Source of the DNA: Aquimarina atlantica
GTDB taxonomy: Bacteria; Bacteroidota; Bacteroidia; Flavobacteriales; Flavobacteriaceae
Assembly (NCBI RefSeq): GCF_000626715.1
Contig: NZ_AQRA01000003.1
Coordinates: 62,001 to 126,000 of the forward strand
Direction: 5' to 3'
Length of the DNA stretch: 64,000 bases
Shown here one piece after another: positions 47,329-55,263 of this stretch. Numbering within the stretch: the stretch's first letter is position 1; each line of letters begins with the position of its first letter. The notes under the pieces were generated by a model. The model was not told the DNA's origin and searched no databases. It worked only from the letters and a program-made list of their open reading frames with translations. The position numbers and the translations under genes were made by a program.

Positions 47329-47900
47329 CACAAGGAACAACACAAGAAAAGGTTAATAGGTCCAAAAAAACCATGATGTGGTTTGCTATGATTAGTATGG
47401 CTATGGTATTTGCAGGGCTTACCAGTGCTTATGTTGTGAGTAAAAGCAGGAAAGACTGGGGGATAGATCTTGTTTTTCCAAATGCATTTATATATAGTAT
47501 ATTAATAATAGTAGCAAGTAGTGTTACATTCTACTTTGTGAAAAAAGCGATAGAGAAGGATAATAGAGGCCTGGCTACATTATTACTACTCTCTACACTT
47601 GCATTAGGAATTATATTTATATTCTTGCAGTTTGAAGGGTTTAGCGATATTATTAGGCAAGGATATCATTTTACAGGTCCGACATCTAATATCGTTACTA
47701 CATTTATGTTTATAATTGTAGTAACACACCTGGCACATATTATCGGAGGGATTTTAGTGCTTTTAGTTGTAATTTATAATCATTTTAAACAAAAATATAA
47801 AACAGGTCAAACTCTTGGATTAGAACTAGGTGCAATGTATTGGCATTTTGTTGATTTTCTGTGGGTTTATCTCTTTTTATTTTTGTATTTCGTGAAATGA
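47319..47900 (+). CDS. Cytochrome c oxidase subunit III family protein, short form
   Basis: 193 residues with five hydrophobic segments (MMWFAMISMAMVFAGLTSAYVVSK, IYSILIIVASSVTFYFV, LATLLLLSTLALGIIFIFLQF, TFMFIIVVTHLAHIIGGILVLLVV and the last one ending VYLFLFLYFVK). The motif GAMYWHFVDFLWVYLF is the family signature near the end. It is heme-copper oxidase subunit III, here the five-helix form seen in caa3/ba3-like enzymes. It overlaps ctaB by ten bases. A second coxC-type gene follows, so one may be structural and the other an assembly factor or alternate subunit. Confidence 0.9.
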   Translation: MDLTQGTTQEKVNRSKKTMMWFAMISMAMVFAGLTSAYVVSKSRKDWGIDLVFPNAFIYSILIIVASSVTFYFVKKAIEKDNRGLATLLLLSTLALGIIFIFLQFEGFSDIIRQGYHFTGPTSNIVTTFMFIIVVTHLAHIIGGILVLLVVIYNHFKQKYKTGQTLGLELGAMYWHFVDFLWVYLFLFLYFVK

Positions 47901-47987
47901 TCTTATATCATTGATTTGATACTGTATAGGAGATTGTTTTAAAGAAAAGCATCTGCGAGAATTAAAAAATAAATTTGAGGAGGTGAA

Positions 47988-48059
47988 ATGATAAAATTGA
48001 TTATTTTTGTGGAAAATTTAACAATACCAAATTCTTTATATGGAAACAACTGTTACTAA
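47988..48059 (+). CDS. Possible short leader frame overlapping the second coxC
   Basis: ATG at 47988 opens a 23-codon frame (MIKLIIFVENLTIPNSLYGN, then NCY) that ends 17 bases inside the next gene, in a different frame. Seven bases upstream sits AGGAGGTG (47978-47985), a strong Shine-Dalgarno sequence, which is rare in this phylum. It could be a leader peptide coupled to coxC translation, or chance. I see no homology. Confidence 0.3.
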   Translation: MIKLIIFVENLTIPNSLYGNNCY

Positions 48060-49023
48060 AACAGGTACTGAAGATAAAATCTGGGGAGGTGGTAATCAAC
48101 CACTCAAGGTAAGTTATGGTAAGATGATGATGTGGTTTTTTATCCTTTCGGATGCACTTACATTTTCAGGTTTTCTTGCCTCGTATGGTTTTTCGAGATT
48201 TAAGTTTATAGATTCATGGCCAATAGCTGATGAAGTGTTTAACCACTTTCCATTCTTGCATGGAGTAGATGCTCCGATGTATTATGTGGCTTTAATGACT
48301 TTTATTCTTATTTTTTCTTCTGTAACTATGGTATTAGCCGTAGACGCAGGACATCGTATGCAGCAGAAAAAAGTGATTTTTTATATGTTCTTAACTATAA
48401 TTGGTGGAGCAATATTTGTTGGATCACAAGCCTGGGAGTGGAAAAACTTTATAAAAGGAGAATACGGTGCAGTAGAAACCAAAGGAGGACAGATTTTACA
48501 GTTTGTAGATGGAGAAGGACATAGAGTAGGTTTAAAAGATATTGCAATTGTCGATACACATAAAGATAGAGCTCAGCATGAGCGAAAAAATGGAATTTGG
48601 TTCAAAAAAGAAGCAACTCTTCCTACGTATACTATCGAAGAAATAAGAAATGGTTTTGAAAAAAGAAAAGATCTTTTGATAAGAACTCAAACCTTAACAG
48701 AAAAAGGGCAAAAAACAATCTTATCAAGAACAGAATCCTTAAAAAGAATGCAAGCAGATGCTATTGGTATCGTAGAAGGAGCAAATCTTACGCATAATGA
48801 ATATGGTACTCCGTTATTTGCTAACTTCTTCTTCTTTATTACAGGTTTTCACGGTTTTCACGTATTTTCTGGAGTAGTTATTAATATCATCATCTTTATT
48901 AATGTAATTCTTGGTACCTATGAAAGAAGAAAGAATTATGAAATGGTAGAGAAGGTTGGTTTATACTGGCACTTTGTAGATTTGGTATGGGTATTTGTAT
49001 TTACATTCTTTTACCTGGTTTAA
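48040..49023 (+). CDS. coxC: Cytochrome c oxidase subunit III with long soluble insert
   Basis: 327 residues. The first helices (about 25-130) and the last two (about 255-325) match subunit III, with KVGLYWHFVDLVWVFVFTFFYLV at the end. Between them, residues about 138-250 form a hydrophilic insert (AWEWKNFIKGEYGAVETKGG ... RTESLKRMQADAIGIVEGAN) not present in mitochondrial subunit III. The insert has a predicted helical, charged character and should face the same side as the loop after helix three. Such long forms are common in flavobacteria. The gene lies between the short coxC paralogue and coxD, as expected for the caa3-type gene order. Confidence 0.92.
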   Translation: METTVTKTGTEDKIWGGGNQPLKVSYGKMMMWFFILSDALTFSGFLASYGFSRFKFIDSWPIADEVFNHFPFLHGVDAPMYYVALMTFILIFSSVTMVLAVDAGHRMQQKKVIFYMFLTIIGGAIFVGSQAWEWKNFIKGEYGAVETKGGQILQFVDGEGHRVGLKDIAIVDTHKDRAQHERKNGIWFKKEATLPTYTIEEIRNGFEKRKDLLIRTQTLTEKGQKTILSRTESLKRMQADAIGIVEGANLTHNEYGTPLFANFFFFITGFHGFHVFSGVVINIIIFINVILGTYERRKNYEMVEKVGLYWHFVDLVWVFVFTFFYLV

Positions 49024-49046
49024 TAAAAATTTAGTAGTTATACAGC

Positions 49047-49406
49047 ATGGCACACGATACAGCACATCACGAATCAAATACAGGAAGAATCTGGAAAGTA
49101 TTTATCCTATTATCTGTGGTTACGATAGTAGAAGTAATACTAGGGATTATAAAACCAGCATTTTTAGTAGAAACTACTTTAATTAGTATGAAACTATTAA
49201 ACTGGATTTTTATCATTCTCACAATTTATAAAGCATATTATATCACCTGGGCATTTATGCATATGGAAGGTGAAACCAAAGGTTTAAGAAGATCAGTGGT
49301 TTGGACCGGAGTTTTCTTAATTTGCTATTTGGTATTTATATTGCTTACCGAAGGAGACTATGTATTTGAAGTCTTCAAAAACGGATATGTAAGCTGGGAT
49401 TTTTAA
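49047..49406 (+). CDS. Cytochrome c oxidase subunit IV (CoxD-like)
   Basis: 119 residues with three hydrophobic segments (about 14-34, 48-68 and 85-105). It matches the prokaryotic cytochrome c oxidase subunit IV/caa3 CoxD family: a His-rich start (MAHDTAHHESNTGRIW), then KVFILLSVVTIVEVILGI and YYITWAFMHMEGE. It is a small helper subunit without cofactors. It ends the ctaB-coxC-coxC-coxD group, and a terminator follows 30 bases on. Confidence 0.9.
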   Translation: MAHDTAHHESNTGRIWKVFILLSVVTIVEVILGIIKPAFLVETTLISMKLLNWIFIILTIYKAYYITWAFMHMEGETKGLRRSVVWTGVFLICYLVFILLTEGDYVFEVFKNGYVSWDF

Positions 49407-49436
49407 TCCTATAAATATATAAGTTAAAAGCATTGT

Positions 49437-49467
49437 AAAAAGACGGTTTGTTAAGCCGTCTTTTTTT
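49437..49467 (+). terminator. Rho-independent terminator after coxD
   Basis: AAAAAGACGG and CCGTCTTTTT pair across the loop TTTGTTAAG, followed by more T residues. A TATTTTTG box at 49467-49474, immediately after it, could serve the next operon. Confidence 0.85.
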
Positions 49468-49626
49468 ATTTTTGCACAATTATTCTGAGCATATTTCAGA
49501 ACTTCATACCTTTCTGTCGTTTGAGTTTCTTAGAAAAGAAAAATGCATTATGGTAAATTCGAACAATGAACGGTATGCGATATCGATTGTATAAATATCT
49601 GAGTAGAAAATAAAACTACTTATCAA

Positions 49627-50280
49627 ATGAAAAAATTTCTTGTTTTAGGAGTCTTATTCGTATTACCCTTAGTAGCTTATTTATTTTTTGCTTCCGGAGT
49701 ACATAATTTTGCCAAACTTCCTGTACTAAATGAATCTATAGGAAATCTTAAAAGCTTTGAACCATTAACTGAAAAAGAAGTTAGTTTTCCTAATAAGATT
49801 ACCGTGCTTGGTTTCTTAGGAAAAGATATTCATAACAAACAAGGAAATGCCTTCAATCTAAATCAAAAGATTTATAAAAAAAATTATGGATTTCGAGATT
49901 TTCAATTTGTAATGGTTTTACCTTATGGTAGCGAGAATGCTGCAAAAGAACTGTTAGACGAATTAGACAATATTACCGATGTTTCTGAGTGGAATTTTGT
50001 TTTTGGGACACCAGAAAGTATAAAAACCCTGTTTAAGAGTTTAAAGACGCCACATCAATTAGATGATAATTTAGCGACACAGTATGTGTATATAGTCGAC
50101 AAAAACGGAGGGCTAAGAGGTAGAGATGGTAGTGTGAAAGAAGACGAATCAATGGTGTATGGCTATGATGCAAGTTCTGTTGCTGATTTGTCAAATGTTA
50201 TGAGTGATGATGTAAAAGTGATTCTTGCAGAATATCGCCTGGCTTTAAAAAAATATAAAGCAGATCGCAAAGAGAAATAA
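49627..50280 (+). CDS. Thioredoxin-fold, Sco-like membrane-anchored protein lacking the Cys pair
   Basis: 217 residues. One N-terminal membrane anchor (about 4-24), then a soluble domain with the strand order of a thioredoxin/Sco protein (ITVLGFLGKDIHNKQGNAF, FRDFQFVMVLPYG, WNFVFGTPESIKTLFKSL, QYVYIVDKNGGLRG). The alignment position of the Sco copper motif CxxxC has no cysteine, and the protein has none elsewhere. The Sco gene follows 11 bases later and both are in the cytochrome oxidase cluster, so it probably helps oxidase assembly without binding copper through Cys. I do not recognise a named family beyond this. Confidence 0.7.
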   Translation: MKKFLVLGVLFVLPLVAYLFFASGVHNFAKLPVLNESIGNLKSFEPLTEKEVSFPNKITVLGFLGKDIHNKQGNAFNLNQKIYKKNYGFRDFQFVMVLPYGSENAAKELLDELDNITDVSEWNFVFGTPESIKTLFKSLKTPHQLDDNLATQYVYIVDKNGGLRGRDGSVKEDESMVYGYDASSVADLSNVMSDDVKVILAEYRLALKKYKADRKEK

Positions 50281-50291
50281 AGAGTAAGCAC

Positions 50292-51026
50292 ATGAAAAAA
50301 AATTCATATATCGGGATATCATTTATCATATTAATCTTTGGAATCATTTTTATTCCAAAGATTGTAAATAGAATTAAGAGTACTTCGATTGTTAAAAACG
50401 ATAGGATGAGCGCCAGTAATCCTGTTGCTAATGAAAAACTTAGTTATATAAAAATTAACGGAGCGCCAAAAAAAGTTCCTGAATTTGCATTCTTAGATCA
50501 GGATAGTATCTTAATTACAAATCATGACTATAAAGGTAAAGTATATATAGTAGAGTTTTTCTTTACCAGTTGTCCAACCATTTGTCCTAAGATGAATAAA
50601 AACTTAGTATATCTGCAAAATAAGTTACGGGACTATGATAATTTTGGAGTAGCTTCTTTTACCATCAATCCTAAGTTTGATACACCAAAAAGACTTAAGA
50701 AATATGCAGAAAATTATAAGGTTACAGATCCAGACTGGCATTTTTTAACTGGCGATAGAGAAGATATCTATGAGCTAGCCAATGCGGGGTTTAATATCTA
50801 TGCTGCAGAGAATCCCGATGTACCAGGTGGGTTCGAACATAACGGCTACTTTGCTTTAATTGATCAGGAAGGGTATATAAGATCAAGATATGATGCATCG
50901 GGTAACCCAATTATTTACTATAGAGGAACAATTGGAGTAAAGGAAAAAGTAGATGAAAACGGAGAAGAAGAGCAAATAACGATTTTATTAGAAGACATAA
51001 AGAAACTATTAAATAAAAATGAGTAA
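50292..51026 (+). CDS. Sco1/SenC copper-binding assembly protein
   Basis: 244 residues. A single membrane anchor (about 6-24) is followed by the Sco thioredoxin domain. The copper site is TSCPTICPK with C94 and C98; the distal His is in GGFEHNGYFALIDQEGYI (about residue 180). Sco delivers or reduces copper for the CuA centre of subunit II, which is encoded at 17418 in the same window. It overlaps the DUF420 gene by 8 bases. Confidence 0.93.
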   Translation: MKKNSYIGISFIILIFGIIFIPKIVNRIKSTSIVKNDRMSASNPVANEKLSYIKINGAPKKVPEFAFLDQDSILITNHDYKGKVYIVEFFFTSCPTICPKMNKNLVYLQNKLRDYDNFGVASFTINPKFDTPKRLKKYAENYKVTDPDWHFLTGDREDIYELANAGFNIYAAENPDVPGGFEHNGYFALIDQEGYIRSRYDASGNPIIYYRGTIGVKEKVDENGEEEQITILLEDIKKLLNKNE

Positions 51027-51567
51027 CAATAGTCAATCAGATGTAGAAAAAAAATACAATAAATGGATTGTAATTTTATCGATTTTTATTCCTCTTGCTG
51101 TAGCGGCATTATTTGGAGTTAATCTAAGAAGGCTAGGAGTTGATGTACAACCTCTTACTTTTTTGCCACCCATATATGCGACAATTAATGGCTTAACTGC
51201 AGTGATTTTGATAGCCGCTTTATGGGCAATAAAAAATAAGAATATTGCATTGCATGAGAAACTCATGAAAACAGCTATTTTATGTTCGGTATTATTTTTA
51301 CTTATGTATATCGCATATCATATGACTAGTGATTCTACTCGATTCGGAGGAGAAGGGATGATACGGTACGTATATTATTTTATTTTGATTACGCATATAA
51401 TTCTCTCTGTTGTAGTTATTCCTTTTGTATTGATTACTTATGTAAGAGCACTGGCAAAACGATTTGATAGGCATAAAAAAATTGCGAGAATTACATTTCC
51501 GATTTGGTTGTATGTGGCTGTTACAGGAGTGATTGTATATTTTATGATATCACCATATTATGTTTAG
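51019..51567 (+). CDS. DUF420 family membrane protein
   Basis: 182 residues with five hydrophobic segments: IVILSIFIPLAVAALFGV, ATINGLTAVILIAALWAI, TAILCSVLFLLMYIAYHM, YYFILITHIILSVVVIPFVLITYV and FPIWLYVAVTGVIVYFMI. Conserved His occur in the second to fourth helices (HEKLMK, YHMTSDS, THIILSVV). DUF420 proteins are found beside sco and ctaB genes and are thought to assist cytochrome oxidase biogenesis (CtaM-like), but the activity is unproven. It overlaps sco and is close to the next small gene. Confidence 0.87.
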   Translation: MSNNSQSDVEKKYNKWIVILSIFIPLAVAALFGVNLRRLGVDVQPLTFLPPIYATINGLTAVILIAALWAIKNKNIALHEKLMKTAILCSVLFLLMYIAYHMTSDSTRFGGEGMIRYVYYFILITHIILSVVVIPFVLITYVRALAKRFDRHKKIARITFPIWLYVAVTGVIVYFMISPYYV

Positions 51568-51583
51568 TTTGAATACATTGTGT

Positions 51584-51820
51584 ATGCGAATAAAAACCTT
51601 TTACATATTAATTCTTTTTTTGGTATTTACTATCCCGGTAGAAGCTCAATGTGCAATGTGTAGAGCAGTTTTAGAGAGCGAAGAAGGGCAAGAAGCGGCA
51701 AAGGGAATCAATAATGGAATTGTATATCTTATGATTATACCGTATGTTTTAATAGGGGTTGTGGGGTATATTATTTATAGAAATAAAAGAAAATCGGCAA
51801 CTACAAAAAGCCTTAATTAA
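51584..51820 (+). CDS. Small membrane protein with CAMCR motif, of unknown function
   Basis: 78 residues from the ATG at 51584; a possible upstream start at 51560 would add eight residues and overlap the DUF420 gene by 8 bases. A signal peptide or first helix (FYILILFLVFTIPVEAQ) precedes CAMCRAVLESEEGQEAAKGINNG, then a second helix (IVYLMIIPYVLIGVVGYIIYR) and a basic tail. The CxxC right after the signal faces the periplasm and could bind copper or heme or form a disulfide. Its place at the end of the sco cluster suggests oxidase assembly. No family name is recognised. Confidence 0.75.
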   Translation: MRIKTFYILILFLVFTIPVEAQCAMCRAVLESEEGQEAAKGINNGIVYLMIIPYVLIGVVGYIIYRNKRKSATTKSLN

Positions 51821-52029
51821 AGAGTTCTTAATTTTTTAACATTTTCATAACAAGAAAAGATGTAACAAAAATACCATGTAGTTAGTCTTATGTAACAAGA
51901 CGACGCTAACCAATCAATAAGTCTTCAGGGGAAAACTGTAAGATTGATCTAAATACTGTACCGTATTTTTAGGCTAGTGGGTCTCAGTTTTATCAAGGTA
52001 TTTTGCCTTACATATCTTAATCCAGTATT

Positions 52030-52731
52030 ATGATTGAAATAAAAGACTTACATAAATCTTACCAAATGGGAAGCAATTCGCTTCATGTACTTAAAGGAAT
52101 AGATTTTAATGTAAAAGAAGGCGAGTTGGTCGCTATAATGGGATCTTCGGGGTCTGGAAAATCTACATTGTTAAACATCTTAGGAATGCTGGATGAAGCA
52201 GATAGTGGAAGTTATTTCCTGGATGAAGTTCCTATCAAAGGATTAAATGAAACCAAAGCAGCACAGTATCGTAACAAATTCTTGGGATTTGTTTTTCAAT
52301 CTTTCAATTTGATTAATTACAAGACGGCTCTAGAAAATGTTGCCCTTCCGTTATATTATCAACGTAAAAAACGAAAAGAAAGAATTGATAAAGCAATGGA
52401 ATATCTTGGCAAAGTTGGATTGGCAGAATGGGCGACACACTTACCAAGTGAACTTTCTGGAGGACAAAAACAACGTGTAGCAATTGCCAGAGCATTAGCG
52501 GCAGATCCTAAAGTATTATTGGCCGATGAACCTACAGGGGCTTTGGATAGTAAGACTTCTTACGAAGTAATGGATATCATCCAGAGTATTAATGATGAAG
52601 GTAAAACCATATTAGTAGTAACCCACGAACCAGATATTGCCGATATGTGTAAACGTATAGTACACCTTAAAGATGGTGTTATTGTAGAAGATAAAGAAGT
52701 AGAACAAGTTAGAGCATCTCAATATGTTTGA
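52030..52731 (+). CDS. ABC transporter ATP-binding protein (MacB/LolD type)
   Basis: 233 residues. Walker A is GSSGSGKST (about residues 37-45), the signature LSGGQKQR (about 140), Walker B VLLADEPTGALDS (about 160) and H-loop VTHE. The LolD/MacB-like pattern (MIEIKDLHKSYQMGSNSLHVLKGIDF) fits ABC subfamily MacB, which powers permeases of the FtsX/MacB type. It overlaps the first permease gene by 8 bases and should act with both permeases that follow, a separated version of MacB. Confidence 0.95.
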   Translation: MIEIKDLHKSYQMGSNSLHVLKGIDFNVKEGELVAIMGSSGSGKSTLLNILGMLDEADSGSYFLDEVPIKGLNETKAAQYRNKFLGFVFQSFNLINYKTALENVALPLYYQRKKRKERIDKAMEYLGKVGLAEWATHLPSELSGGQKQRVAIARALAADPKVLLADEPTGALDSKTSYEVMDIIQSINDEGKTILVVTHEPDIADMCKRIVHLKDGVIVEDKEVEQVRASQYV

Positions 52732-53953
52732 TAGAGATAGATGGGGTGAAATATTTGAAGCTATAGGAAAAAATAAGCTACGTACATTTCTTTCGGGATT
52801 TACTGTAGCTTTAGGAATCCTGATCTTTACAATTCTATTAGGGTTGGGTAATGGCCTTCTTAATAGCTTTTTAAGCAGTTTTGTAGACGATGCCCAAAAT
52901 ATTATATTCATTCGTGGTGGGAACACATCAAAAGCATACAAAGGCTTTCAGGAAAATAGAAGAATTCAGTTTAAAAATGAAGATTTCGAATTTATAAAAA
53001 GCAATTATATAGGTAAAGTTGAGTTCGCTACCCCTAGAATATATAGAAATGGTTCTGCAAAATACAAGAAAGAATCTGGCAGCTATAGTATAAGAGCTGT
53101 ACATCCCGATCATCAATATCTTGAGAAAACCATAATGATGAATGGGCGATATCTTAATGAATCAGATATTAATGAGCGTACCAAGAATATTGTTATTGGA
53201 AGACTAGTAGAAAAAGATCTTTTTAAAAACGAAAAGGCCTTAGGTAAAATGCTAAATGTAGATGGGATCGCTTATAAAATAATAGGAGTTTTTCAGGATA
53301 GTGGTGGTGATAACGAAGAGAGAATAATCTATATGCCATATAAAACCGTTCAGTTGCTCTATGGAAATAATGACCATATTGATCAGATAAACTTATCCTA
53401 TAATATGGCTATGAGTACTGAGCAAGCTATCGCATTTTCTAAAAAAATTGAAGAAGATCTTAAAGAAAAATTTAAAGTAGCACCAGATGATCAAAGTGCA
53501 ATCAGAGTACGAAGTTTTGCCGAAGATATAAAAGAAACCATGGTTATTCTTGGAGGTATTTATATGATCATATTTGTTGTTGGGATAGGAACCTTAATCT
53601 CTGGAGTTATTGGTATTGGTAATATCATGACGTTTAGTGTTAAAGAACGTACCAAAGAATTAGGAATTAGAAAAGCACTGGGAGCATCACCAAGATCAAT
53701 CATAGCTATGGTGCTTCAAGAATCGGTTTTAATAACATCTGTTGCAGGATATCTTGGTTTAATTTTAGGGATTCTTGCATTAAAACTCATAGGTAATAAT
53801 CTGGAAGAGTTTTTTATTCTTAATCCTAAGGTTGATACAGGTATTATTATGACTGCCACATTGGTATTGATATTTTTTGGACTTTTGGCAGGATATATTC
53901 CGGCAAGAAGAGCAGCAAAAATAAAACCTATAATTGCGTTGAGAGATGAATAA
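52724..53953 (+). CDS. MacB-like ABC permease, first of two
   Basis: 409 residues. The N-terminal helix (about 20-40, FLSGFTVALGILIFTILLGLGNGL) is followed by a large periplasmic domain (MacB_PCD, about 45-265) and the FtsX domain with three helices at about 280-400 (GGIYMIIFVVGIGTLISGVIGIGNIM, then LGIRKALGASPRSIIAMVLQES). The four-helix topology is that of MacB/LolC permeases, which act as mechanotransmitters passing ATPase motion to the periplasm rather than as classical channels. It lacks its own ATPase domain, which is encoded by the overlapping upstream gene. Confidence 0.92.
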   Translation: MFDRDRWGEIFEAIGKNKLRTFLSGFTVALGILIFTILLGLGNGLLNSFLSSFVDDAQNIIFIRGGNTSKAYKGFQENRRIQFKNEDFEFIKSNYIGKVEFATPRIYRNGSAKYKKESGSYSIRAVHPDHQYLEKTIMMNGRYLNESDINERTKNIVIGRLVEKDLFKNEKALGKMLNVDGIAYKIIGVFQDSGGDNEERIIYMPYKTVQLLYGNNDHIDQINLSYNMAMSTEQAIAFSKKIEEDLKEKFKVAPDDQSAIRVRSFAEDIKETMVILGGIYMIIFVVGIGTLISGVIGIGNIMTFSVKERTKELGIRKALGASPRSIIAMVLQESVLITSVAGYLGLILGILALKLIGNNLEEFFILNPKVDTGIIMTATLVLIFFGLLAGYIPARRAAKIKPIIALRDE

Positions 53954-53970
53954 CTAAAAATCGAATTGGC

Positions 53971-55233
53971 ATGAAATTTATATTTGAAAGAGATACCTGG
54001 CAAGAAATTTATGGAGCTATTCGTAAGAATAAAATAAGAACCATAATTACAGTTATCGGGGTAACCTGGGGTGTGTTTTTATTTGTGTTTCTTTTAGGAA
54101 TGGCTAAGGGACTGGATAATAGTTTTAGAAGTCAATTTAATGATTTTGCAACCAACACGATGTTTGTTTGGGGGCAACAAACCAGTATACCTAACGAAGG
54201 CTTTAAGAGAGGGAGACGAATGCAGCTTACATTGGATGATGTCGAAACATTAGAATCTCAGGTTGATGATATAGAGTATATCGCTCCACGTAACGTTACA
54301 GGACAATGGGGAACCCCACCAGGACAATTTGTAAAAGGCTCTAAGTCGGGTGCATTTAAAGTGTTTGGTGATTATCCAACAATAGATAAAGTATCGAAGA
54401 AGAAAATATTTGATGGAGGAAGATTTATTAATGAAGAAGATATAAAATACGAGCGCAAAGTCTGTGTTATTGGCGAGGATATTTATAAGCAATTCTATGA
54501 TAAAGATGAAGAAGCAATAGGAGATTTTGTAAGAATAAATGGAATTTATTTCAAAGTAATAGGAGTATATAAGCCTACTCAATCTGGATTTGAAGGAGAT
54601 GATTCTATTTTTTTGCCATTCACAACGTTTCAAACCATTTTTAACCAGGGTAAAAATATATCCTGGATGGTGATCACTGCCAAACCAGATAAGAATATTG
54701 TAAATACAGAAGCTACAATAAAAACTACACTTAAAAGAATACATAATGTACATCCAGATGATACACAGGCTTTTGGAAGTTTTAATCTAGGTGAAGAAGT
54801 AGCAAAAGTTAACGGATTTCTATCTGGCATGAGGTTGATAACTTATATTGTAGGAATCGCTACTCTTATTGCGGGAGTAATAGCAATAGGTAATGTTCTT
54901 CTAATTACAGTTAAAGAACGTACAAGAGAGATTGGAGTGCGTAGAGCATTGGGAGCAACACCAGCAGAAGTAAGAGGGCAAATCATGCTAGAATCTGTAT
55001 TGCTTACGTTTTTAGCAGGTTTATTAGGTTTTATTTTTGGTACACTGTTACTTTGGGGTATAAATACTGCAATCGGTAATAATGATGATATACCCATTTT
55101 AAATCCTACGGTCGATTTCTTTGCGGTAACAGGAGCATTATTGTCTATAGTCTTATTAGGAACAATTATAGGACTTATCCCAGCACAAAAAGCCGTAAGC
55201 ATAAAACCAATTGAAGCATTAAGAGAAGAATAA
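53971..55233 (+). CDS. MacB-like ABC permease, second of two
   Basis: 420 residues, paralogous to the preceding gene (compare FERDTWQEIYGAIRKNKIRTIITVIGVTWGVFLFVF-type start with DRWGEIFEAIGKNKLRTFLS). N-terminal helix about 20-40, periplasmic domain about 45-285, FtsX domain with three helices about 290-410 (NVLLITVKERTREIGVRRALGATPAEVRGQIMLES). Two different permeases next to one ATPase imply a heterodimer, or separate homodimers sharing the ATPase. The conserved terminal segment VSIKPIEALREE matches KIKPIIALRDE of its neighbour. Confidence 0.92.
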   Translation: MKFIFERDTWQEIYGAIRKNKIRTIITVIGVTWGVFLFVFLLGMAKGLDNSFRSQFNDFATNTMFVWGQQTSIPNEGFKRGRRMQLTLDDVETLESQVDDIEYIAPRNVTGQWGTPPGQFVKGSKSGAFKVFGDYPTIDKVSKKKIFDGGRFINEEDIKYERKVCVIGEDIYKQFYDKDEEAIGDFVRINGIYFKVIGVYKPTQSGFEGDDSIFLPFTTFQTIFNQGKNISWMVITAKPDKNIVNTEATIKTTLKRIHNVHPDDTQAFGSFNLGEEVAKVNGFLSGMRLITYIVGIATLIAGVIAIGNVLLITVKERTREIGVRRALGATPAEVRGQIMLESVLLTFLAGLLGFIFGTLLLWGINTAIGNNDDIPILNPTVDFFAVTGALLSIVLLGTIIGLIPAQKAVSIKPIEALREE

Positions 55234-55263
55234 AATAAATAACCAGAATAATCATCAATCCAA

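Noticed and set aside
49447..49474. Promoter pair TTTG/TATTTTTG for the gene at 49627
   Set aside because: The -33 box would lie inside the terminator loop and the spacing is only 16 bases, and the gene start is 150 bases away; not strong enough to list as a promoter.
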